From NCBI GenBank assembly GCA_021108325.1, contig JAIORB010000058.1:1-64000 (forward strand): a stretch of DNA of 64,000 nt, written 5' to 3'. The position numbers and the translations under genes are program-made. Under the pieces are notes generated by a model that searched no databases, was not told where the DNA came from, and was given only the letters and a program-made list of their open reading frames with translations. Positions 9,853 through 16,462 of the stretch are shown here, piece after piece. How positions within the stretch are numbered: the first letter of the stretch is position 1; each line of letters starts with the position of its first letter. This DNA comes from Bacteroidales bacterium (GTDB lineage: Bacteria; Bacteroidota; Bacteroidia; Bacteroidales; UBA12077).

Positions 9853-10320
9853 ATGGAAGAATTTAAAAAATACAAATACGCTATTGAAGCTTGCCAAAAT
9901 TTTATTCAATTTGAAGAAAATCAAGATAAAACTATTGCAGTATGGAAAAAATTATCTGTATTACATGCAAAAGACAACAATTATCTTGGTGAAATACATT
10001 CATTGATCGAAATGAGTGAAATATGTACAACCTCAATTGCTTCAATTAGCGCTAATGTGAATAGACTAAACTTATTATTAAGTGAAGGAAAACTTAATTC
10101 TAATAAGGAAGAAAGAGATGCTATAGTTTTTAGAATGATAAAAATAATTTCTAATAGAATGGAATTTGACATTGAAAATTTTGACGAATACACTAAAATT
10201 GCATGGTTATATGTTCATATCGGGAAAATCAAGGAAGCGAGAAAAACTATAGCTAATATATTAAAGATTGATCCAAATCACAGATATGCTTTGAAGTTAT
10301 CAAAAACAATAAAACTATAA
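9853..10320 (+). CDS. TPR-like C-terminal fragment, probably truncated at its 5' end
   Basis: A 155-residue helical protein whose last 45 residues read as a TPR unit (AWLYVHIGKIKEARKTIANI, then DPNHRYAL). The protein-like sequence continues in frame upstream of the ATG (DSWLTYASL, from 9826) to a stop at 9823, and the first helix also looks like the middle of a repeat. I infer that this is the surviving C-terminal end of a longer TPR protein cut off by repeat copy A. It ends 25 bases before dif-like site 2. Expression as a short protein is possible but unproven. Confidence 0.5.
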   Translation: MEEFKKYKYAIEACQNFIQFEENQDKTIAVWKKLSVLHAKDNNYLGEIHSLIEMSEICTTSIASISANVNRLNLLLSEGKLNSNKEERDAIVFRMIKIISNRMEFDIENFDEYTKIAWLYVHIGKIKEARKTIANILKIDPNHRYALKLSKTIKL

Positions 10321-10341
10321 TTATATTACGAATAATAGCTC

Positions 10342-10375
10342 AAATCAAGGTCACAATAACATTATGTTAAATAGA
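10342..10375 (+). repeat. 34-bp direct repeat containing dif-like site 2
   Basis: Identical over 34 bases to 14216-14249. The core (10345-10372) has the dif layout: left arm TCAAGGTCACA, spacer ATAACA, right arm TTATGTTAAAT, the last being identical to the E. coli XerD arm. Identity extends only three bases beyond the 28-bp core on each side. It lies just 7 bases before the GIY-YIG gene start. Confidence 0.7.
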
Positions 10376-10381
10376 ATTTAA

Positions 10382-10825
10382 ATGGGGTACACCACCAATA
10401 TTACAATTAAATGGACATATCCAAAAGAAATTGATTCAGCATATGAATCAGATGAATCATATGGGCGTGGAATTTATCAAATTACAAGAAGGTACGGTAA
10501 ATATGTAAGTTTACTATACATTGGTATTGTCAAAGGTGAAAATAGAGACTTTTATGAAAGATTAGATGAACATTGGCATTGGTTAGAAGCTACTAAGGGA
10601 TTGGTTAAAATCAGGTTTGGTAAAATATTGCCAAAACAAGGTTTAACTATTACAGAAGAAATGATTGAAACAATTGAAGGTGCAATCATAATTCAAAGTG
10701 AACCAAAGTGGAACGAGAAAAAAATAAATTCATATACAATTTATAAGAACCTTGAAATTTATAATATTGGTTACCGAGGTTTCGTTAACAAAATTATTAA
10801 AACAAAAGATCAAGAGATTGTCTAA
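10382..10825 (+). CDS. GIY-YIG domain protein
   Basis: A 147-residue protein with the hallmarks of the GIY-YIG nuclease fold: GIYQI at about residues 30-34, LLYIGI about 12 residues later, an arginine/histidine helix (FYERLDEHWHW), a glutamate in the later helix (ETIEGAIII), and PKWNEK with the conserved asparagine. No DNA-binding domain is fused, so it is a minimal single-domain protein. The start codon lies 7 bases after the 34-bp repeat, as in cargo modules. Homing-like, repair or defence roles are all possible; I cannot choose between them. Confidence 0.7.
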   Translation: MGYTTNITIKWTYPKEIDSAYESDESYGRGIYQITRRYGKYVSLLYIGIVKGENRDFYERLDEHWHWLEATKGLVKIRFGKILPKQGLTITEEMIETIEGAIIIQSEPKWNEKKINSYTIYKNLEIYNIGYRGFVNKIIKTKDQEIV

Positions 10826-11143
10826 AGTCCCTGAGAATTGAATATTTGAATTTTAATTGACAATAGGGACAGAATATCAAACACAAAAACTATTAATATA
10901 CTTAATATCTGTTATTTACACAATATATAATATTATTATTTAATTGTAACATACAAATAATTTTTGTCGACAGTTTAAAACTCAATTTCCATATTATAAT
11001 TTATAGTAAGAATTAAATTTCTATAAAATATAAAATCCTGATTTACTTTTTATTAAAATAAAAATCATATTTCTACTTATGGTCGACAATTGAACAATTC
11101 TAAATATCTTTTTATACAATTCTAAATATCTTCCACAAACTGT
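10826..11143. other. Non-coding stretch after the GIY-YIG gene
   Basis: Very AT-rich. A hairpin at about 10827-10870 pairs GTCCCT with AGGGAC (then ATTG with CAAT) around a long loop and may end the GIY-YIG transcript. Nothing else is recognisable. Confidence 0.4.
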
Positions 11144-11203
11144 CCGAGATCTGATTTTATATTAAATACTGCGTATATGCAATTTGCTACATTTGTCCTA
11201 TAA
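11144..11203 (+). repeat. Block C, copy 1, leading into dif-like site 4
   Basis: Sixty bases that match 15030-15090 closely (shared core ATATTAAATACTGCGTAT, then AATTTGCTA and CATTTGTCCTATAA). In both places the block runs straight into a dif-like right arm. The sequence after the site (11224-11483) is different and shows no gene. Confidence 0.7.
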
Positions 11204-11223
11204 TGTTCTGCATTATGTTAATA
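11193..11223 (+). other. dif-like XerC/XerD site 4 (9-base spacer)
   Basis: Left arm TTGTCCTATAA is identical to that of the site at 15080-15107; right arm TTATGTTAATA resembles the XerD arm of plasmid pdif sites. The spacer is 9 bases (TGTTCTGCA) instead of 6, so the site may be inactive or decayed. Confidence 0.45.
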
Positions 11224-11483
11224 TAGCTTCGCTCAATAATTAATTTCTTTTTTTAGGGTAAGAAAATAAAAATTCTACTTTCTCGCAATATCCAAACGAA
11301 ACACTTTTTTTACGTAATGAAATGAAGTAAAATGTGTGTAGAGTGAATTACTCCGTTACAAACACATTATGTTTACTTTTAAAGTTGCATTTTGAAACAT
11401 ATTTATTACTTTTAATTAATGTTTTATGTACTTTGTTATTTATAAGGAATTGAAATACTTAGAAAAGTTGAATTATTAATAAT

Positions 11484-11954
11484 ATGATAAAAGAAACAAA
11501 ACCATATATTTTTAGGCGAATTGGAGCTACAATAATAGATTATGGATTAACAATTACATTTTTTGTTTATTATTTAAGATTTTTTGGAGAATATTCTGTG
11601 ACAGATGATGGTTATGGATATAGCACAAGTGGATTTAAAGGTCTACCTATAATTTTGTTTTGGATATTGAATCATGTCTTAATTGAGTATTTGATGAATG
11701 CAACTTTAGGTCATTGGATATTTAATTTGAAAGTAATTGATGAAAGTGGTGATAAAACCAAATTTAAACAAAACTTGAAACGGCATTTAGTAGATTTTTT
11801 TGAGATTTTTTTATATGGTATTCCCGCAATTATTTCTATTAATAACTCAGAGTATCATCAAAGAATTGGCGATAAATGGGCGAAGACAATTGTAATTAGT
11901 ACGAAAGGTAGGAAAACAAGCTTTAAGAAATTGACTGAGGAAGAAATTAATTAA
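11484..11954 (+). CDS. RDD family membrane protein
   Basis: A 156-residue protein with the RDD layout: an N-terminal FRRIGATIIDY motif, two to three hydrophobic segments (about residues 17-35, 52-72 and 112-126), the conserved GHWIFNLKVID between them, and a final QRIGDKWAKTIVI motif. RDD proteins are small membrane proteins of mostly unknown role, sometimes transport related. It lies inside the candidate mobile element, 81 bases before the ImmA/IrrE gene, probably as cargo. Confidence 0.8.
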   Translation: MIKETKPYIFRRIGATIIDYGLTITFFVYYLRFFGEYSVTDDGYGYSTSGFKGLPIILFWILNHVLIEYLMNATLGHWIFNLKVIDESGDKTKFKQNLKRHLVDFFEIFLYGIPAIISINNSEYHQRIGDKWAKTIVISTKGRKTSFKKLTEEEIN

Positions 11955-12035
11955 TAAAATATTAATTTATCATTGGATAATCATTAACATAAAATACTTT
12001 AAATTGATAAATTTGTAAAAAAAAACAAAAACTTC

Positions 12036-13193
12036 TTGAAAGTAGAACAAAACATATCACGATTAAATTACATGTTGGATTTATATAAAATCTCGCATAA
12101 GGAATTTATGGCTATGATTAGTCAAGGACTTAAAAATCCTTTGGCTGAAAATGATGTGTTTACCAAGAACATAAAAGTTTCCTATTTAAAACGTATTGAT
12201 AAAATTTTCAATAAAGGACTTCACTATTATTTAGACCCAAAAACTCCCGAAGCCAATAAAGAAGCAAGTATATTTTTTAGGAAGAAAAAATTCAATTCAG
12301 AGTTAAATTTTGGTGCTAAAAAAATAGTTAACCAATTTGAAGAATTTAAAATTTCACTCTCGACAATAGCCAAACTTGCCGAATTAAAAATTGAACGTAC
12401 TGTTCCTGTTTATACGGTCCAACACTCATCTAAAGAAGTTGCTCGGGCTATTAGAAAAGAATTTTATCCAGATAAGCATAGAAAAAACAAGGATTTTTTA
12501 AAAGCAGTGATTGGTAAGCTTGCAGAAAAGAACGTTTTAGTTTTTGAATTTGTAGAAACATGGAACAAAAAAGATACTGCAAATATTGAAGGCTTCTTTC
12601 TTAATCCAAATGTTATTGTACTGAAGCGTTTACAAGATGCAATGAGCAAGGAAATTTTTACATTGGTTCATGAATTGGGTCATTACCTTTTAAATATTGA
12701 GGAAATTGAAAAAATTGACTTCAATGACATGACAGGAGCAAATCTTTCCAAAGTGGAAAGATGGTGTAACGATTTTGCTTACTATTTTTTAGTTGGTGAT
12801 TATGGTGATGTATTAGATAATTTAGAAACAGCGAGTGCTAAAAATGATTATCATTTTGATTTGATTGGTGAAATTTCAATGGAAACCCACCTAAGTCGAT
12901 TAGCATTATTTACAAGGCTTTTATTTAAAAATAAAATTTCTGCTACTAACTACAACAATGTAAAAAAAGATTTAGAAGAACAATATCGAGCTAGAAAAGA
13001 AGAAGAAAAAAAGCAAAAAGAACTGGAAATAGAAATGGGTAAAAAACATGGTGGTTCAAGTCCTAAGCCAATTAACTCGCCTTTATTAGTCTCTACAATT
13101 CAAACTGCTTTTTACGAAGGAATTATAAATGAACAGGAGGTTTGCAAAAGGTTGAATATCAAACCTGATAAATTAAATAAATTTATTCAATGA
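12036..13193 (+). CDS. ImmA/IrrE family metallopeptidase
   Basis: A 385-residue zinc peptidase of the ImmA/IrrE (COG2856) family with HELGH at residues 212-216 counted from a TTG start at 12036. Such proteins cleave repressors or act as antidotes beside a toxin. An N-terminal helical region of about 110 residues precedes the peptidase domain; a charged linker and a short helix-turn-helix-like tail (EQEVCKRLNIKPDKL) follow it. The first ATG is at 12072, so the TTG start is uncertain. Its stop overlaps the PIN-like gene by 4 bases, indicating translational coupling. The ImmA/IrrE with PIN pairing is a known toxin-antitoxin-like arrangement. Confidence 0.85.
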   Translation: MKVEQNISRLNYMLDLYKISHKEFMAMISQGLKNPLAENDVFTKNIKVSYLKRIDKIFNKGLHYYLDPKTPEANKEASIFFRKKKFNSELNFGAKKIVNQFEEFKISLSTIAKLAELKIERTVPVYTVQHSSKEVARAIRKEFYPDKHRKNKDFLKAVIGKLAEKNVLVFEFVETWNKKDTANIEGFFLNPNVIVLKRLQDAMSKEIFTLVHELGHYLLNIEEIEKIDFNDMTGANLSKVERWCNDFAYYFLVGDYGDVLDNLETASAKNDYHFDLIGEISMETHLSRLALFTRLLFKNKISATNYNNVKKDLEEQYRARKEEEKKQKELEIEMGKKHGGSSPKPINSPLLVSTIQTAFYEGIINEQEVCKRLNIKPDKLNKFIQ

Positions 13194-13777
13194 GAGTAGT
13201 AATAGATACTAATTCGCTTAACGCTTTGGTACGTTACTACTTACCATTTGATGTAAATAATAATCTTTATGAATTAGTAAAGAAAAAAATACAAATTGGA
13301 GATATTATTATTTTAGATGCAGTTCTCTCAGAATGTGAGTTTCAATCAAATGGTTTGGTTTTGAAGAAGTTAGATTTTTTAAAGAACAAAGATTTTAAAA
13401 AACAATACAAAATTCCTTTGAAAACAAATGATTTATTACCACCTGCTCCTGCAAAGTTTATACGCCAAGTAGAAAATCAATTTTCTATAGGAGTAATGAA
13501 AAATAAATTGGAGGATTTTGAATTTGAATTAGAAAAAGAAAGATGGCTCAATTCTGCAGATGCCAAGTTGATTATCTATTGTTTAAACCACAATCATCAA
13601 GGAACATTTGAAGAAATATTTTTGGTAACAGAAGAAACTAAAGCACAAAATGATTTAAAGGTATTTAAAAAAATACCTTCCATTTGTGATATGCTGAATA
13701 TCAATGTGCTTACTTTACCCGAATTAATTGATAAGATGAATGGTGAAATCAATATAGATTTTAGAAAACTTGACTAA
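13190..13777 (+). CDS. PIN-like (DUF4411-type) protein, probable RNase toxin
   Basis: A 195-residue protein starting MRVVIDTNSL, the first acidic motif of PIN nucleases, followed by an ILDAVLSE segment, a helical middle, SADAKLI with an acidic residue, and LVTEETKAQNDLK, the late acidic motif of PIN/DUF4411 proteins. It overlaps the ImmA/IrrE gene by 4 bases and the next gene by 8 bases. From the pairing I infer an RNA-cutting toxin with the metallopeptidase protein as regulator or antidote. Confidence 0.75.
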   Translation: MRVVIDTNSLNALVRYYLPFDVNNNLYELVKKKIQIGDIIILDAVLSECEFQSNGLVLKKLDFLKNKDFKKQYKIPLKTNDLLPPAPAKFIRQVENQFSIGVMKNKLEDFEFELEKERWLNSADAKLIIYCLNHNHQGTFEEIFLVTEETKAQNDLKVFKKIPSICDMLNINVLTLPELIDKMNGEINIDFRKLD

Positions 13778-14207
13778 ACTTTACAAATACGCCCAACACT
13801 TTGTTAAACTCGAACTTATGAAAGCTAGGTTAGAGGTTTTTCAAAATGAAAGTGCAAATAAAGGAGTTGAATTTATTGTAAAGGCTAGCATAGGGGAATA
13901 TAACGAATTATATTTACAAACGATTAATTTAGAAAAGGAGAGGAGTGTTAAAATTATTAAACAGGAAATAGGAGAGCCCAAAGACACACTTTGGGTTGCT
14001 TTAGTACTATTCATGAAGGAAATGGAGCCTGTTCTGTATTTAATTCCATCTAAAACACTTGCAAAACCAGACGATTATATTTTCATCGAAAATGAACAAA
14101 GTGAAAGGTTCAAACACCTGTCTAGCTGGGAGATTAAGGTATTTACGAAAGCAATTCCACAACTGAGTAAATACGCATTTGCCAATATGATTAAAGAAAT
14201 TTCATAA
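13770..14207 (+). CDS. Unknown third gene of the ImmA-PIN operon
   Basis: A 145-residue soluble protein, mixed alpha/beta by composition, with segments EFIVKASIGEYNELYLQT, DTLWVALVLFMKE and VLYLIPSKTL that resemble the core strands of restriction-endonuclease-like folds, but no catalytic motif that I can name. The reading frame opens with TTG at 13770, overlapping the PIN-like gene by 8 bases; an ATG at 13818 is the alternative. Coupling to the pair suggests a third component of the same system. The dif-like repeat starts 8 bases after its stop. Confidence 0.6.
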   Translation: MTKLYKYAQHFVKLELMKARLEVFQNESANKGVEFIVKASIGEYNELYLQTINLEKERSVKIIKQEIGEPKDTLWVALVLFMKEMEPVLYLIPSKTLAKPDDYIFIENEQSERFKHLSSWEIKVFTKAIPQLSKYAFANMIKEIS

Positions 14208-14215
14208 AATCAGCT

Positions 14216-14249
14216 AAATCAAGGTCACAATAACATTATGTTAAATAGA
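14216..14249 (+). repeat. 34-bp direct repeat containing dif-like site 3
   Basis: Identical to 10342-10375. The core 14219-14246 has left arm TCAAGGTCACA, spacer ATAACA and right arm TTATGTTAAAT. To its right lies the long repeat copy B, the same block that follows site 1. Confidence 0.7.
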
Positions 14250-14720
14250 GAAAGCTTACTCAAGGCTTTTCTGGCATCTTAATAATTTTGTCTTAAAACA
14301 AGGAAAAGCTTTCGTGTGGTTGGTCTAGTAAGCTTTACACGAGTTTTAGGCTTCCAAATTTACCATAAAACACTATAATTAAGCTAAAACGGCTTGTAAT
14401 GCGTGAAAGAAGCGTTTCCGTAGTTTTAGAGAAATTAATAAGCAGCCTTGATTTTTTTGGTTCTTTTTGTATTAAGACAAAAAGAATGAAAAAACAGCGG
14501 TCGGAAGACATGTGTTAAGAAACCATTTGAATACAAGAGATCCCAAATAACTGCGTTTTTGGGATTAATTCAACCAAGTATGTTTGAAAGGAAAAATTCC
14601 AAACAAATGGTTTCATTAACTTATGTTGAGCGTTTGCAAAGAATTTTTATTGCGCGCTGGAAAAAAAGAAATAAATTATTGAATGCGTTTGCAAAGCGTG
14701 AGCAATTGCTTTTAAAATTT
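14247..14720 (+). repeat. Long interspersed repeat, copy B (non-coding, structured)
   Basis: Second copy of the long repeat (first at 9209-9752), without the extra hairpins of copy A but with its own 50-base segment near 14350-14390. Stems conserved in both copies include 14313-14317 with 14337-14341, 14467-14470 with 14477-14480, and 14514-14528 with 14605-14620. An open frame at 14559-14753 falls inside the repeat and shows no protein-like features. Confidence 0.75.
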
Positions 14721-14781
14721 ATTTTGTATAATTTTCTTCAAAAGAAATTGTAAAACAATTTTGGGCTTAGCCGAAGCGGCT

Positions 14782-14810
14782 ATTTAAAATAATGACTAAT
14801 TATAGGACAA
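14782..14810 (-). other. Inverted, degenerate dif-like site 6
   Basis: Read on the minus strand: left arm TTGTCCTATAA (same as sites 4 and 5), a 7-base spacer, then TTATTTTAAAT, one base away from the dif XerD arm, followed by AG as in the other sites. It faces site 5, so 14782-15107 is bounded by inverted dif-like sites. The DNA between holds no gene. Confidence 0.4.
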
Positions 14811-15029
14811 AGCTTCGGGAGTTTAATTTGCTTAAGAATAACCGCCTTAGAATCGCATATTAGAACCATTTCTGTAAATTACCCGAATAAAGTAAACTCG
14901 AAGCACACTATTTACCCGTAGGGCGAAACGAAGTGGAGACATAGTATTAATTATAGTTGACAAGATTGGTCGTGCGCGCAAGCCGCAAATTGTTTTAACA
15001 TAATTTCATTACCGTTCTCAAACTAAAGC

Positions 15030-15090
15030 CTGAGAACTGAAATTATATTAAATACTGCGTATACACAATTTGCTAGCATTTGTCCTATAA
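15030..15090 (+). repeat. Block C, copy 2, leading into dif-like site 5
   Basis: Second copy of the block at 11144-11203, with one extra base and a few substitutions. It includes the XerC-type arm of site 5. A 7-bp hairpin, GTTCTCA with TGAGAAC, lies at about 15014-15037. Confidence 0.7.
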
Positions 15091-15107
15091 TTTATATTAT
15101 GTTAAAT
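15080..15107 (+). other. dif: Best dif-like site (site 5), candidate chromosomal dif
   Basis: Left arm TTGTCCTATAA, spacer TTTATA, right arm TTATGTTAAAT. Against E. coli dif the right arm matches 11/11, the spacer 5/6, and the left arm ends in the same ATAA; overall 21/28 by eye. It marks the border between the accessory island and the housekeeping TPR-gyrA region, and gene direction changes here from + to mostly -. It could be the true dif, an att junction left by an integrated element, or a pdif-type site. Confidence 0.55.
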
Positions 15108-15173
15108 AGACTATTTAAATATATAGGGAGATACGTTTTAATACCTCCCTATTTTTTACTTATATATTAAATA

Positions 15174-16367
15174 TTATTGTTCTAACTTAGCATTTATTGC
15201 TTCATATTTATCATTCATTTCTTTATCATTTGCTTTTAAACGATAATATAAAGTTTTCAATGTTGACATAATACTTCTGTCATCAGGTTTTAATTCATAT
15301 GATTTTTCAATATACTGTAAAGCTTCTCCGAATTTATTATCAGCAACTTCTTTTGCTTCCTGGTACTTTGCGTTGTCAACTATTTCGTTTGCTACATCAG
15401 TTAATTCAACTCCTTCGTTAAAATATATAACTCCCAAATTATAATAAGCCTCAAAGAAGTTTTTATCAATTTCAATAGCCTTTTTATATTTTTCTTTTGC
15501 TTTATCCTTATCGCCAATTTTATCGTATAAATGTGCTTCTGCGGAATAAAACTGAGGATTATCTGGATCATTTTCTCTTGCAACAGCTAAATATTTAAAC
15601 GCTTCTTCAGTATTTTCAGCTTCTAAAAGGTAATAATTAATAATTCCACCTAATAATGACTGATTTGACGGATACTTTTCAAATCCTCTCTTTAAAGTAT
15701 TCACATAGTTTACACTATCCCCTTTTTCTTTGTAACATCCAGCCAATAATGAAAAAGCATCACCTTCAGCATAATTGTATTCAATAGCCTTATTATAATA
15801 ATCTATAGCTTCTTCGTATTTTTTAATTCTTTGAGCTGTAATTGCTACATTAAATATAATTGCAGTATCAATTTCTCCTTTGAAAACTTCCATTTCCTTT
15901 ATTTCAAGTGTTTTTGAAAAATATAGAAATGCATCCTCAAAGTTTTCCGCATTATATGTATCGATAGCCTTTTGAACAAATGTATTAGCTAAAGTCAGAA
16001 ATTGCATATCCATTGCACTGTGGTACACACTACTACCATCCATATTATATGCTTTTTTAAAGTTATCGAAAGCTTTCATTGAAGGATATTTGCAAATATT
16101 AACAAAATCTGCATTTTCACTACTCGCTATAGCATTATAAACTAATCCTTTAACATAGTATGTTTTTGCCCAGTCTTTTGTTTTTTCTTGTGTTTCAGCA
16201 AATTCAACTGCTTTCAAGGCAGTATCAAGTTTTTCTCCACTTTCAGCCCAAATCTGGGCTTTATTTACATATTTCTTTTGTGCTTGAACATTGCTAATCA
16301 TCATTAGCATCGCAAAAGCAACTGATATTGTTATTAATAACTTTTTCATTTTCATAATGTTTTTCAA
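15174..16367 (-). CDS. Secreted TPR repeat protein downstream of gyrA
   Basis: A 397-residue protein with a Sec signal peptide (hydrophobic stretch at about residues 10-27, cleavage likely after NVQA) and several TPR units, for example EEAIDYYNKAIEYNYAEGDA, KAKEKYKKAIEIDKNFFEAY and the next helix pair. It is probably a periplasmic scaffold protein. It follows gyrA by 95 bases on the same strand, an arrangement I know from other Bacteroidales. Alternative start codons lie 5 and 7 residues in; the signal peptide fits any of them. Confidence 0.85.
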   Translation of the reverse strand: MKNIMKMKKLLITISVAFAMLMMISNVQAQKKYVNKAQIWAESGEKLDTALKAVEFAETQEKTKDWAKTYYVKGLVYNAIASSENADFVNICKYPSMKAFDNFKKAYNMDGSSVYHSAMDMQFLTLANTFVQKAIDTYNAENFEDAFLYFSKTLEIKEMEVFKGEIDTAIIFNVAITAQRIKKYEEAIDYYNKAIEYNYAEGDAFSLLAGCYKEKGDSVNYVNTLKRGFEKYPSNQSLLGGIINYYLLEAENTEEAFKYLAVARENDPDNPQFYSAEAHLYDKIGDKDKAKEKYKKAIEIDKNFFEAYYNLGVIYFNEGVELTDVANEIVDNAKYQEAKEVADNKFGEALQYIEKSYELKPDDRSIMSTLKTLYYRLKANDKEMNDKYEAINAKLEQ

Positions 16368-16462
16368 TTTAGATTTGTCAATTAAATTTCTTCAAAAATA
16401 TAATATATTTAATTTAAGGCAAACTTTATACCGAAAATTAAAACTATTCTTTAACATCTTCA

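Larger units (their letters stand above)
10342..14249 (+). mobile_element. Candidate Xer-integrated element bounded by 34-bp dif-like repeats
   Basis: The segment between the two identical 34-bp dif-like repeats holds the GIY-YIG, RDD, ImmA/IrrE, PIN-like and unknown genes, all on the + strand, and one internal dif-like site (11193-11223). Exchange between the end repeats would release a circle of 3,874 bp. It carries no integrase or transposase, which is normal for elements using host XerC/XerD. Mobility is inferred, not shown. Confidence 0.5.

Noticed and set aside
14559-14753. Open frame of 64 codons inside repeat copy B
   Set aside because: It lies wholly in a structured repeat, is not kept open in copy A, and has no protein-like features.
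9175-15109. Reading the GTTAAAY cores as integron attC sites (integrase-less cassette array)
   Set aside because: GTTAAAT fits the attC core GTTRRRY and the genes look like cassettes, but most sites lack the long paired R''-L''/L'-R' arms, one core is GTTAATA, and a dif-type 11-6-11 layout explains all sites better. A covariance search for attC would settle it.
9823-15173. CRISPR array in the repeat-rich island
   Set aside because: Repeats are few, irregularly spaced and flank genes; there are no regular spacers and no cas genes.
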